Shown: positions 23,892 through 32,032 of the stretch, piece after piece
How positions within the stretch are numbered: the first letter of the stretch is position 1
Layout of the letters: each line of letters opens with the position of its first letter
Assembly: GCF_030406325.1 (NCBI RefSeq)
Contig: NZ_JAUEQY010000043.1
Location: 1 to 64,000, forward strand
Reading direction: 5' to 3'
Length of the DNA stretch: 64,000 nucleotides
Origin: Actinomadura sp. DC4
GTDB lineage: Bacteria; Actinomycetota; Actinomycetes; Streptosporangiales; Streptosporangiaceae
Translations under genes and position numbers: made by a program
Notes under the pieces: model-generated
What the model saw: the letters and a program-made list of their open reading frames with translations, nothing else
Database searches by the model: none
Told to the model about the DNA's origin: nothing

Positions 23892-24070
23892 CTCCGGCCC
23901 GGCCCAAGATGGTCGCCGTCACCCTCCTCGCGGTCTACCCGCTCAGCCTGCTGTTCCCGCTCGTCGTCGTGCCCGCGCTCACGTACGCGTTCAACCCGGG
24001 GCTGAGCCGGGTGATGCGCCGCTGGCTGTACCCCGCCCAGCGCACGGACCGCCAGGACGCGGCCGCCTAG
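23892..24070 (+). pseudogene. remnant of a membrane-tailed antibiotic-biosynthesis-monooxygenase-type gene
   Basis: After the octamer array the frame reads PPARPKMVAVTLLAVYPLSLL, then FPLVVVPALTYAFNPGLSRV and MRRWLYPAQR, ending at TAG 24068-24070. From memory this resembles the C-terminal two-helix membrane tail (K-M-x-x-V-T-x-x-x-V-Y-P-L ... L-Y-P) of ABM-domain proteins, but the ferredoxin-like ABM domain is missing and the loop between the two helices is shortened by about 20 residues. The only starts are GTG 23885, inside the last repeat unit, and ATG 23909, giving 61 or 53 residues. A functional small membrane protein cannot be excluded. The stop overlaps the convergent glycosyltransferase stop by 4 bases. 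Confidence 0.45.
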
Positions 24071-25239
24071 GACCGCGCCGGCACCGCCGGGCTGGCGTCG
24101 GCCACCCGGGTGTAGACGGCCTCGGTTCCGGCCGCGACGTGGTCCCAGGTGTGGCGCTCGCGGACGCGGGCCGCCCCGGCGGCGCCGAGCGAGGGCCCCA
24201 GGCGCGGGTCGGCGAGCAGCCGCCGCAGCCGCCCGGCCAGCGTCCCCGGGGGTACGCGCGGCGGGACGTGCAGGCCCGTGACCCCGTCCATGACCGTGTC
24301 GAGATGGCCGCCGGCCGCCGAGACGACCACGGGAACCCCGCACGCCATCGCCTCGATCGCCGCGAGGCCGGACGACGCGTGCGACGGCAGGAACACGGCG
24401 ACGTCGGCGGACCGGAGCAGTGCGGGCAGGTCCTCGTGCCGTACCCGCCCGGTGAACACGACCCGCCTGCCGACGCCGCGGGCCGCCGCCAGCCGGCGCA
24501 GCCGCGTCGCCTCGGGGTCGCGGCCGAGGTCGGCACGGGCGGGACCGCCGACGACGACGAGCTCCGCCTCCGGTACGTGGCACAGCGCCTCGATGAGGGT
24601 GCCGGCGCCCTCGAGCCGCCCGACCGTGATGACGCGCCCCCGGTCCCCGCGCGCGGCGGCCGGGCCGCCGGGCCGGAAACGCCCGGCGTCGACGCCGCCC
24701 GGTACCACGTGCACCGACTCCGGCGGGATGCCGTACGCGCCCAGCTCCCGGGCCTCCTCGCCGCAGGTGGCGATGATGGCGGCGGCGTCCCAGCCGGCCT
24801 GGGTCTCGAGCCGGAGCCGCTCGGGCGGGCCGCCCTCCCGCCCGGCGCCGCCCAGGGCGTGGAACGTCTGCACGACCGGGATGTCCAGGCCGGCCGCGCC
24901 GCCGAGCGCGGCCAGCCCGCTCATCCAGAAGTGCGCGTGGACGACGTCCGGCGGGCCGGCCGCCCACCGCCGCGCCAGCTCCGCCGCGAACTCCGGCATG
25001 TACGGCAGCAGCTCGTCCCGCGCGACGGGCCGCGCGGGACCGGCACGTATGTGCTCGACCGTGACACCCCGCGCGTACGGCATCGAGTCGGGCAGTGCGA
25101 CGTCGTCCCGGCGGGTGTGCACGGTCACCTCGTGGCCGCGCCGGGCCAGCGCGGCGGCGAGCCCCGCGACGTGGACGCTCTGGCCGCCGCCGGTCGTCGC
25201 CAGCGGGCTCGCGTGCTCGGAGACCAGGTCGATCCTCAA
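24067..25239 (-). CDS. glycosyltransferase family 4 (GT-B)
   Basis: This protein of about 390 residues starts at TTG 25239, six bases after GAGGAG; the ATG further up (25272) precedes that ribosome site. The N-terminal Rossmann domain has IDLVSEHASPLATTGGGQSVHVAGLAAALARRGHEVTVHTRRDD, the acceptor-domain GGxxxH pattern of GT4 enzymes. The C-terminal domain has ITVGRLEGAGTLIEAL, VVFTGRVRHEDLPALLRSADVAVFLPSHASSGLAAIEAMACGVPVV with the E-x7-E type nucleotide-sugar site (S-S-G-L-A-A-I-E-A). A cytoplasmic retaining transferase; acceptor and donor are unknown. Similar proteins lie in sucrose/glycogen or mycothiol-like contexts, but no partner is visible here. Confidence 0.9.
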   Translation of the reverse strand: MRIDLVSEHASPLATTGGGQSVHVAGLAAALARRGHEVTVHTRRDDVALPDSMPYARGVTVEHIRAGPARPVARDELLPYMPEFAAELARRWAAGPPDVVHAHFWMSGLAALGGAAGLDIPVVQTFHALGGAGREGGPPERLRLETQAGWDAAAIIATCGEEARELGAYGIPPESVHVVPGGVDAGRFRPGGPAAARGDRGRVITVGRLEGAGTLIEALCHVPEAELVVVGGPARADLGRDPEATRLRRLAAARGVGRRVVFTGRVRHEDLPALLRSADVAVFLPSHASSGLAAIEAMACGVPVVVSAAGGHLDTVMDGVTGLHVPPRVPPGTLAGRLRRLLADPRLGPSLGAAGAARVRERHTWDHVAAGTEAVYTRVADASPAVPARS

Positions 25240-25758
25240 CAACCGCTCCTCAAGTCGGTGAAAGTAGTACACAAAACCTAACCGCCGACATTGACGTCAA
25301 ACTCCCCCTTAATTCGGTAAAGCTGCGAATCGGAAATCGCGGTCTCGGGCGCGGAACGCCCCCGGACTCCATGCCCCGGCGGCACAAGATCGATCAAGTG
25401 CAACACTTCTCTCACCTGTGGATACGCGAGATGAGACCGCTGCGGAGATCGGCGAATTATTACCATTTACGGCATTCGGCGAAGCCCGGTCGGCGTTACG
25501 GGCGCCCGCCCCCGGAAGACCGACGGGAATTCGCCGCGGTCGGTCCGGGTAATGGCCGCATTCGGCCGAGCCTCCGCCGTGCCCGCGCGGACCGAAGATC
25601 TGTTGCCGTTCGGGCGTTTGGTGAGCGGACGTACGGGCACAGACCGCCAGGACAGGGCATCGCGGGGGGCCGCGGTGCCTTGCTCGGACCGAGGGCGGAT
25701 CCGGCCCGGCTGTGCCATCGTTCGGAGGGGACGGTGAGCCACGGGAAGGGAGCGGTGC
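25240..25758. other. intergenic region without recognisable gene
   Basis: Between the glycosyltransferase start and the BON gene lie about 520 bases with mixed, lower GC (for example ATTATTACCATTTACGG near 25457) and no frame with actinomycete codon bias on either strand. It must hold the two divergent promoters. A long leader for the BON gene is possible. I see no clear hairpin pair, riboswitch or DosR-type palindrome. Confidence 0.5.
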
Positions 25759-26016
25759 ATGACCACCGATAACGCACCACACCGTCTCGCGGCCCGGATC
25801 CGGGATCGTCTCGCCCAAGACGCCCGCACCGTGGAGTTCGGCATCGACGTCGACGTACGCGACGACGTGGTCGTGCTGCGCGGTCAGGTGGCCACCGCAC
25901 GCCGCCGCGCGCTGATCGAGGCGGTGGCGCGGGAGTCCGCCGCCGGCCTGCGGATCGCCAACGACGTCACCGTCGTCGAGTTACCGCCTCAGGCCAAAGA
26001 CGGCCGGCGCTGGTGA
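25759..26016 (+). CDS. BON-domain protein
   Basis: This 85-residue protein is a single BON domain: ARIRDRLAQDARTVEFGIDVDVRDDVVVLRGQVATARRRALIEAVARESAAGLRIANDVTVVE, the alpha-beta-beta-alpha-beta pattern with the central V-x-L-x-G strand. There is no signal peptide, unlike OsmY, so it acts in the cytoplasm. In actinomycetes such small proteins often accompany stress or dormancy genes and may bind phospholipid or other BON/CBS proteins. ATG 25759 has AAGGGAG upstream. The 3' end overlaps pxpC tail to tail by 36 bases. Confidence 0.85.
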   Translation: MTTDNAPHRLAARIRDRLAQDARTVEFGIDVDVRDDVVVLRGQVATARRRALIEAVARESAAGLRIANDVTVVELPPQAKDGRRW

Positions 26017-26850
26017 CCGCGAGCCGGACAACCGGAACCTCACCCGCTGACCAGGGCGGAGCTGCCCTGCCCGCGCGATGTCGGCGCCGGCCAGCACCGC
26101 CGCGACGGGATACCCGCCGGTCGTCGGATGGTCCGCCAGGAAAATGATCGGCAGCCCGTTCGGCGGCACCTGCAGCGCCCCGGTGACCATGCCCTCGCTC
26201 GGCAGCTCGCCCTGACGCCGGCGGGCGAGCGCCGGACCGTCCAGCCGTACCCCCACGCGGTTGCTCCGCGCGGTCACCTCGTACGCCGCCTCGCCGAGCG
26301 GGGCGAGGGTCTCGAACCAGTCGTCGCGCGGCCCCGCCGTGATCCGCAGCACGGGTTCGTCCTCCGGATCGATCCCGGGCGCCACGTCCACGGTGATCTG
26401 GCCCGTGGTGCGCCCGACCCGCAGGCGGTCGCCGGCCGACAGCGGCGGCGGGCCGAGCCCGGACAGCATGTCGGTGGACCGGCTGCCGAGCACCGCCGGA
26501 ACGTCGATGCCGCCCCGTACGCCGACGTAGGTCCGCACACCGGCGGACGGCGCGCCGAACTCCACGACCGCGCCGGCCGGGACGTACGAGGGTGCGTTCA
26601 TCGTCCCCGGCCGCAGGTGCAGGGGCGCGCCCGTCACCGCGATCCACGCCGCCGCCTCGAAGCGCAGCGCGGCGCCGCCGAAGGTCAGCTCCAGCCCGGC
26701 GGCGTCCTCGGGGTTGCCGACGAGGCGGTTGGCCAGGCACAGGCTCGGCCGGTCCGCCGCGCCGGAGAACGGCACTCCCAGGTGGGCGTACCCGGCACGG
26801 CCCAGGTCCTGGACGGTGGCGAGTGGCCCGGAGCGTACGACCTCGATCAT
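25981..26850 (-). CDS. pxpC: 5-oxoprolinase subunit C (biotin-dependent carboxyltransferase-like)
   Basis: This 289-residue protein has the PxpC/KipA signature IEVVRSGPLATVQDLGRAGYAHLGVPFSGAADRPSLCLANRLVGN, LELTFGGAALRF, and a C-terminal PSEGMVTGALQVPPNGLPIIFLADHPTTGGYPVAAVL. Together with PxpA and PxpB it forms the ATP-dependent prokaryotic 5-oxoprolinase, which opens the lactam of 5-oxo-L-proline (pyroglutamate) to L-glutamate. ATG 26850 overlaps the pxpB stop by 4 bases. It is the last gene of the unit and its end overlaps the convergent BON gene. Length is normal (about 290). Confidence 0.95.
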   Translation of the reverse strand: MIEVVRSGPLATVQDLGRAGYAHLGVPFSGAADRPSLCLANRLVGNPEDAAGLELTFGGAALRFEAAAWIAVTGAPLHLRPGTMNAPSYVPAGAVVEFGAPSAGVRTYVGVRGGIDVPAVLGSRSTDMLSGLGPPPLSAGDRLRVGRTTGQITVDVAPGIDPEDEPVLRITAGPRDDWFETLAPLGEAAYEVTARSNRVGVRLDGPALARRRQGELPSEGMVTGALQVPPNGLPIIFLADHPTTGGYPVAAVLAGADIARAGQLRPGQRVRFRLSGSRSPAPAVFGLRR

Positions 26851-27446
26851 GTGGCCACCTCGAAACGGACCCGGGTGCCGGGTTGCAGCAGCGAGGGCGG
26901 CTCGCGCTCGGGGTCCCACAGCCGCAGCGTCGTACGGCCGAGCAGCCGCCATCCGCCCGGCGACGGCGAGGGATAGACGGCGCCGTACGGCCCGGCGATC
27001 GCGACCGATCCGGCCGGGACCGCGGTGCGCGGCGAGTCGCGACGCGGCACGTGCAGGCGTTCGTCCAGGCCGGTGAGGTAGCCGAACCCCGGGGAGAACC
27101 CCAGATAGGCCACGACGTACTCGGCGTCCGCGTGGCGGCCGACCACCTCCTCCCGGCTCAGCCCGGTGAGCGAGGCGACCTCGTCCAGGTCCGCGCCGTC
27201 GTAGACGACCGGCACGCGCAACGGCTCGCCGCCCGTCTCGTACGCCTCCGGCAGCGGCAGGTCGTCCAGGAGCGCGCCGAGACGGCCGAGGTCGGTGCCC
27301 GGCCGCGCGGTCACGAGCAGCGTGCCGGCCCCGGGAACGACGTCGAGGACCCCGGGCGGGGCGAGGCCGCGTACGGCGGCGTTCAGGCGGTGCGGCGCCT
27401 CGGTCTCGATGAGCAGCGCGGCGTCGCCCGCGCGCCGCACCCTCAC
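26847..27446 (-). CDS. pxpB: 5-oxoprolinase subunit B (allophanate hydrolase subunit 1-like)
   Basis: This 199-residue protein shows the PxpB/KipI blocks RRAGDAALLIE, VPVVYDGADLDEVASLTGLSREEVVGRHADAEYVVAYLGFSPGFGYLTGLDERLHVPRRDSPRTAVPAGSVAIAGPYGAVYPSPSPGGWRLLGRT. It is the cyclophilin-like partner of PxpC in 5-oxoprolinase. The start is GTG 27446, overlapping the pxpA TGA as GTGA. This agrees with the conserved R-R-A-G-D-A-A-L-L opening and excludes the long upstream frame. It is somewhat shorter than typical (about 210-220). Confidence 0.94.
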   Translation of the reverse strand: MRVRRAGDAALLIETEAPHRLNAAVRGLAPPGVLDVVPGAGTLLVTARPGTDLGRLGALLDDLPLPEAYETGGEPLRVPVVYDGADLDEVASLTGLSREEVVGRHADAEYVVAYLGFSPGFGYLTGLDERLHVPRRDSPRTAVPAGSVAIAGPYGAVYPSPSPGGWRLLGRTTLRLWDPEREPPSLLQPGTRVRFEVAT

Positions 27447-28186
27447 GCGAACGGCTCCAGCCGTACGCCGGCCCGCTCCAGCGCCGTGCGGACGGACCGG
27501 GCGATCTCGACCGCTCCCGGGGTGTCGCCGTGCACGCAGATCGACCGGGCGTCGACGCGCACCTCGGAGCCGTCGACGGCCTCCACCGTGCGGTCGGTGG
27601 CCATCCGCAGCGCACGCGCGGCGACGCGGTCCGGCTCGTCGATGACCGCGCCGGGCTCGCGGCGCGAGACGAGGCGGCCCTCGGGGGTGTACGCGCGGTC
27701 GGCGAAGCACTCGTTGAGCGTGGTGACGCCCTCGACCTCGTGCAGCGCCGAGCCGGGGAGGGTCAGCACCGGCAGCGTCGCGTCGTAGGCCGTCACCGCG
27801 GCGGCCACCGCGGACGCCTGCACCGGGTCGCGTACGAGCCGGTTGTACAGCGCGCCGTGCGGCTTCACGTAACGCACGCGCCCGCCCTCGGCACGGGCGA
27901 CGCCGTCGAGCGCGGCGATCTGGTAGAGAACCTCGGCGGCGAGCTCGTCCGGGGCGACGTCCATCTCCCGGCGGCCGAACCCGGCGAGGTCGCGGTAGGA
28001 CACCTGCGCCCCGATCGTCACGCCGCGCTCGACCGCGGCGGCGCACGCCCGCCTGATGATCAGCGGGTCGCCGGCGTGGAAGCCGCAGGCGACGTTCGCG
28101 CTGGTCACGATGGAGAGCAGGGCGAGGTCGTCGCCGAGCCGCCAGGGCCCGAACCCCTCGCCCAGGTCCGCGTTCAGGTCGATCAT
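27443..28186 (-). CDS. pxpA: 5-oxoprolinase subunit A (LamB/YcsF family)
   Basis: This 247-residue protein begins with the family signature IDLNADLGEGFGPWRLGDDLALLSIVTSANVACGFHAGDP and continues with GAQVSYRDLAGFGRREMDV and RVRYVKPHGALYNRLV. These carry the Asp/His residues at the mouth of the barrel. It is the catalytic ATP-dependent subunit of the PxpABC 5-oxoprolinase. Start ATG 28186 overlaps the stop of the upstream hydro-lyase-like gene by one base, and the stop overlaps pxpB. The four-gene order hydro-lyase-A-B-C leaves no untranslated gaps. Confidence 0.96.
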   Translation of the reverse strand: MIDLNADLGEGFGPWRLGDDLALLSIVTSANVACGFHAGDPLIIRRACAAAVERGVTIGAQVSYRDLAGFGRREMDVAPDELAAEVLYQIAALDGVARAEGGRVRYVKPHGALYNRLVRDPVQASAVAAAVTAYDATLPVLTLPGSALHEVEGVTTLNECFADRAYTPEGRLVSRREPGAVIDEPDRVAARALRMATDRTVEAVDGSEVRVDARSICVHGDTPGAVEIARSVRTALERAGVRLEPFA

Positions 28187-28977
28187 CAGGCCAGGTTCTC
28201 ATCCGTACGGTCGGTGATCAGCATCCGTCCGGGTGAGTGTGTGATGACGAACGGCGTCTCGCTCGCCATCACGACGGCCTGCGGCGTCACGCCACAGGCC
28301 CAGAACACCGGAACGTCGCCGTCCGGTATCTCCACCGCGTCCCCGAAGTCGGGCCGGTCCAGCGACGCGATGCCGAGCGCGGCCGGGCCCCCGGCGTGCA
28401 CGGGCGCGCCGTGGGCGACGGGGTGCCGCGCGGTGACCTCGGCGGCGACGCCGACCAGGTCGGCGGGGACCGGTCGCATGGAGACCACGAGCGGCCCGGC
28501 GAGCCGGCCGGCCGGGCGGCAGGCGCGGGACGTGACGTACATCGGCACGTTGCGGCCCTGCTCGATGTGGCGCAGCGGCACGCCGGCCGTCGCGAGCGCG
28601 GCCTCGAAGGTGAAGCTGCAGCCGATCAGGAGCGCGACGAGGTCGTCGCGCCAGTACGCCGTGGCGTCGGGTACCTCGGCGACGAGCCGCCCGTGCTCGT
28701 ACACCCGGTAGGCGGGAAGGTCGGTGCGCAGGTCGGCGGAGGCGATGTCGTGGACGTACGGGTCACCGGCGTCGGTGACCTCCAGCAGCGGGCACGGGCC
28801 GGGGTTGCGGACGGCGAACAGCAGCGCGTCGAAGGCCAGGTCCCGCGGCACGGCGAGGAGGTTCGCCTGCACGTATCCACGGCACCAGCCACTCGTCGTG
28901 TCCGGCACCTCGCCGGTGCGGAAGACCTCCCGCGCCTGCGAGGGGGTCAGGATGGCGGGTTGCTCCAGAGCGGTCAT
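28186..28977 (-). CDS. putative hydro-lyase / D-glutamate cyclase-like (DUF1445)
   Basis: This protein of about 263 residues (273 from GTG 29007) has the DUF1445 blocks [61 protein letters not shown] and [33 protein letters not shown]. It ends with [40 protein letters not shown]. The mitochondrial homologue is a D-glutamate cyclase forming 5-oxo-D-proline, and bacterial members often neighbour 5-oxoprolinase genes, as here. It heads the pxp operon. ATG 28977 was chosen because the conserved part starts there; its ribosome site is weak. Confidence 0.88.
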   Translation of the reverse strand: MTALEQPAILTPSQAREVFRTGEVPDTTSGWCRGYVQANLLAVPRDLAFDALLFAVRNPGPCPLLEVTDAGDPYVHDIASADLRTDLPAYRVYEHGRLVAEVPDATAYWRDDLVALLIGCSFTFEAALATAGVPLRHIEQGRNVPMYVTSRACRPAGRLAGPLVVSMRPVPADLVGVAAEVTARHPVAHGAPVHAGGPAALGIASLDRPDFGDAVEIPDGDVPVFWACGVTPQAVVMASETPFVITHSPGRMLITDRTDENLA

Positions 28978-29037
28978 GCAGAAGTGATGCCCGCTGAAAC
29001 GACACACAGCCGGGCCGCGCGCGTCCGATCGCGGACG

Positions 29038-29814
29038 TCAGTCGCGGCGGGCCACGAAGAGCGTCTGCGCGACGCTGCCGAAGTCGCCGCGCTCGTCGTA
29101 CAGGCGCGTGCGGCACAGCCCGCTGCCCGCCGGGCCGACCGTCGTCGCCGCGTCGAGGCAGGTCCACTCGCCGGACTGCGGGCGCAGCAGGTGCAGGGTG
29201 AAGTCGACGTTGGAGAAGGTGTACGCGGCGAAGCTCAGCTCGGAGCTGACGCCGCTGGCGGTGTCCGCGACCCCGGTCACCCGCTGCAGCGGCGAGGGCT
29301 CCTCACCGGGCAGCACCGGCACCGCGAGACGCGCCCACAGCACGGCCGGTCCGTTCAGCAGGAACCCGCCCTCGGCGAAGCGCCACTCGAGCGCGTGGAA
29401 GTACCCGAAGTCCGGCAGCGGCGACTCGTCCACGGAGGTGCCGGGGACGGGCAGCCGGGCGGTCGCGGTCTCCGACGCGATCGCCTCGGTGTCGGCCCGC
29501 CGCAGCCGCCAGGCCCGCGCGTACGCGACCGGGCGCCCGTCGGCGACCATCTCGGCGGCGACGCTCTGCACCCGCCGCCCGGGCCGTACGACCTCGGTGT
29601 GCACGGTGACCTCGCCGATCGGGATCGGGCCGAGGATGTCGATGGCGAGCTGGGAGACGGCCATGTCCGGCTGCGGGTCGGTGTGCTCCAGCTCGTGGGT
29701 GAGCAGAGCGGCGGGCGGACTGCCGTGCTGGTGCCGCGGGTCCCATGGCCCCTGCGTCAGCTCGGTCGCCTGGAACCGCCCGCCCCCGAGCGGGCGGTAG
29801 AGGCTGTCGGCCAT
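29038..29814 (-). CDS. acyl-CoA thioesterase, double-hotdog (TesB-like/Thioesterase_7) family
   Basis: This 258-residue protein starts at ATG 29814 with AGGGGGA upstream. Two hotdog repeats can be followed: an N-terminal one with FQATELTQGPWDPRHQHGSPPAALLTHELEH and DILGPIPIGEVTVHTEVVRPGRRVQSVAAEM, and a C-terminal one ending TFSNVDFTLHLLRPQSGEWTCLDAATTVGPAGSGLCRTRLYDERGDFGSVAQTLFVARR. The final Asp/Gln region corresponds to the TesB catalytic site. It should hydrolyse a cytoplasmic acyl-CoA of unknown chain. It stands 60 bases downstream of the start of the pxp operon, as a separate unit on the same strand. Confidence 0.88.
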   Translation of the reverse strand: MADSLYRPLGGGRFQATELTQGPWDPRHQHGSPPAALLTHELEHTDPQPDMAVSQLAIDILGPIPIGEVTVHTEVVRPGRRVQSVAAEMVADGRPVAYARAWRLRRADTEAIASETATARLPVPGTSVDESPLPDFGYFHALEWRFAEGGFLLNGPAVLWARLAVPVLPGEEPSPLQRVTGVADTASGVSSELSFAAYTFSNVDFTLHLLRPQSGEWTCLDAATTVGPAGSGLCRTRLYDERGDFGSVAQTLFVARRD

Positions 29815-29939
29815 GGAAGTCCCCCTTCGGCCGTGAAGCGGCACCCGGACGACGGCGAACGGGTGCGTCCCCGTTCTCTACCATGATTTCGCCCGAAACG
29901 GGGCGATCGCCGATGCCAAGGCCGTAACCGCCCAAGCGG

Positions 29940-31430
29940 TCAGACTTCGTCGCGCAGGCCTCGCAGCGCCGCGCGCAGCGCGCGGGGGTCGTCGCCGACC
30001 TCGTCCAGGATCGCCATCAGGCGGTGCAGGATGTCGTGCCGGTCGTGGCCCTTGTCGAGGAGGTATTCGGCGACCGTCCAGAGCTGGGGCGGGTCGCCGT
30101 TCCAGAGGCGCCGGGCGAGGCGGAGGTGCGTCTCGATGTGCTCCACGTCGTGGTCGGGGTGCTCGAAGTCGAGCAGCAGCCGCCGGTCGTGGTCGTCGGA
30201 GGGGTCGAGCCGGGTGAGGTCGATGTCGGCGTTGCCCGCGGTCAGGAACGGGAACGCGAACGCGCGCCGGGCGAGCGCCTCCAGGTCGCCGTCGGGCAGC
30301 AGGCGCTCGACCAGCTCGCGGTCGAGGCCGAACGTCGTCGGGTCGCGGTAGGCCTGCGCGAACTTGCCGGTGATGTCCCAGACCTTGTCGAGCGTCTGCC
30401 GTACGCCCTCCTCGTGCAGGCGGGTGCGGGCGCTGGCCCAGCGCACCCAGGCCGCGAGCACGTGCGGCATCGCGTCCTGCTCGCCGGGGGAGAGCATCAC
30501 CTTGCGCGGGAGGAAGTGCAGCAGGAACGTCTCGCACTTGATCGGGCTCACCCGCAGCGGGCGGCCGAAGTCGTTGTCACAGCCGTAGTCGATGATGCGA
30601 TCGACGCAGCGGCTCGCGGCGGAACGGTCCGAAAGACCCTCGGCCTCGTCGGAGGCGAGGAACTGCGCCGCGATCGTCGCGCGCCGGTCGCGGCTGTAGG
30701 CCGGCGGGGCCGGCCGCCGGGCGCCGGGCGGCAGCGCGCGCATCCGCGCCCGCAGGAACGCGTGGTAGGACCCGAACGTCTCCTTGACCGGCGGGTCCTC
30801 GATCTCGTCGGTGACGGCCAGGGCCTTCTCCAGCAGCGCGCGGGCGCGGCTCGCCGAGATGGTCTCGAAGCACATCAGCGGGTTGTCCTCGGCCTCCTGG
30901 CGGCAGTAGCCGAGCAGCTTTTCCACCTGCGAGGACACCCAGGCGTCGACCACCATGCCGCGCTCGTTGTGGTCGATGACGACCACGAGCGCGTGGTGCT
31001 CCTCCCCGCCGTAGGTGTAGGTGCACACGACCGAGTCCTGGTCGCCGTAGACGTCACGCGACACGAAGCAGTCGTCGGGCACGACCATGCCGACCCGCCC
31101 GGCCCAGCCCGGCCGGGCGACCCCCGCCTCCATGAGCGGCAGCGCGGCCTGCTCGGCCTTCGCCGCCTGGCGCGGCGTGCCGAGGTAGGCGATGCCGGTG
31201 AGCAGGGCGAGCGCCGCGGGCGTACGGGCCCGCGCGGCGTGGTCGACCAGGGCCTCGCCGACGACCTCCTCGACGTCGTCGTACCTCAGCCGCGTGCCCC
31301 ACCAGGTGCCGAGCATCTCGCTCACGAGCAGCTCCGCGTCGAGCGGGCTGCGTACGGCGAGGAGCTCGCGGGCGGCGCGGAGCATGTCGGTGAACACGGC
31401 GTCGGGGGGCTGGGCGCTGCGCCGTGTCAT
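29940..31430 (-). CDS. hypothetical protein, DUF1841-like C-terminus
   Basis: This 496-residue soluble protein starts MTRRSAQPPDAVFTDMLRAARELLAVRSPLDAELLVSEMLGTWWG. The middle has a basic disordered part (RMRALPPGARRPAPPAYSRDRR). The end, HDVEHIETHLRLARRLWNGDPPQLWTVAEYLLDKGHDRHDILHRLMAIL, resembles the DUF1841 helix pair found in many actinobacterial proteins of unknown role. Cys residues are scattered (ten or fewer) without a metal-binding spacing. There are no membrane segments. I cannot assign a function. Upstream lies a 250-base gap, so it is probably transcribed alone. Confidence 0.8.
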   Translation of the reverse strand: MTRRSAQPPDAVFTDMLRAARELLAVRSPLDAELLVSEMLGTWWGTRLRYDDVEEVVGEALVDHAARARTPAALALLTGIAYLGTPRQAAKAEQAALPLMEAGVARPGWAGRVGMVVPDDCFVSRDVYGDQDSVVCTYTYGGEEHHALVVVIDHNERGMVVDAWVSSQVEKLLGYCRQEAEDNPLMCFETISASRARALLEKALAVTDEIEDPPVKETFGSYHAFLRARMRALPPGARRPAPPAYSRDRRATIAAQFLASDEAEGLSDRSAASRCVDRIIDYGCDNDFGRPLRVSPIKCETFLLHFLPRKVMLSPGEQDAMPHVLAAWVRWASARTRLHEEGVRQTLDKVWDITGKFAQAYRDPTTFGLDRELVERLLPDGDLEALARRAFAFPFLTAGNADIDLTRLDPSDDHDRRLLLDFEHPDHDVEHIETHLRLARRLWNGDPPQLWTVAEYLLDKGHDRHDILHRLMAILDEVGDDPRALRAALRGLRDEV

Positions 31431-31683
31431 GCAGCCTCACCACGCGGCGCCCGGCGCGGGGAGGGGCGACACTCGCCGGTGGTGGCTCCGCTCATGCGGT
31501 GACCACACCGGATCGCCGGCTCGGGCGCGCCGCATGACGCGGCGCCACGGCCGGCATCAGCAAGGCTCGCGCGCCCAGCGGCTCGCGCAGGTCGCTCACA
31601 GGGCTACCTTTTCGCAATACGTCCCATGGCGCGTCCGAGAGCGGCGGCCGAGGGAAAAGTGGTCCGGTGTCCGGCCACTAACC

Positions 31684-31959
31684 CTACTCGCCCGAAGGAC
31701 GTTCGGCTCGACGTGCCGACGGTGGTTCGGACTTGACCATGCCCATGAGATGCTCGCGCGCGACGAGTTCGACGTGGTGCGGAGTGAGATCGACACCGAG
31801 GTGCCGGGCCCGTCTTTCGACGTCCGCGACGCAGCGCTCGACCGTCGCGGGGGAGAGTACGGCGAAGTCACGGGACAGCCGCCTCACGATGGGTGAGGGG
31901 ATGTCGAGCCGCCAGATGAGCTGCGTCGGAGATATGACCGACCACCCTCCGCCTAGCAC
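31684..31959 (-). CDS. small protein with three-helix-bundle dimerisation-type domain
   Basis: This protein of up to 91 residues ends with IPSPIVRRLSRDFAVLSPATVERCVADVERRARHLGVDLTPHHVELVAREHLMGMVKSE. The pattern of helices with C-V-x-D-V and V-E-x-x-A-R-E-x-L resembles the small actinobacterial three-helix bundle dimerisation proteins. The start is unclear: GTG 31959 gives 91 residues, GTG 31887 gives 67, and neither has a strong ribosome site; the frame is open to 32052, into the cytochrome gene. Codon bias is moderate. It is treated as probably real. Confidence 0.5.
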   Translation of the reverse strand: MLGGGWSVISPTQLIWRLDIPSPIVRRLSRDFAVLSPATVERCVADVERRARHLGVDLTPHHVELVAREHLMGMVKSEPPSARRAERPSGE

Positions 31960-32032
31960 GAAACGATCATGAAGAACGCGGCATCCGCGCGTACCGCCAC
32001 GTTTTCGAATCTCGGCTCTCGCGGAGAAGGTG

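Noticed and set aside
23744-24967. Long minus-strand frame with an RVTASPRH repeat
   Set aside because: All minus-strand frames through the octamer array are open because of its composition; the rest is antisense-frame text of the glycosyltransferase gene and has no family-like motif.
25240-25758. DosR-type or riboswitch control of the BON gene
   Set aside because: No GGGAC-type dyad or conserved riboswitch stem was visible in the leader.
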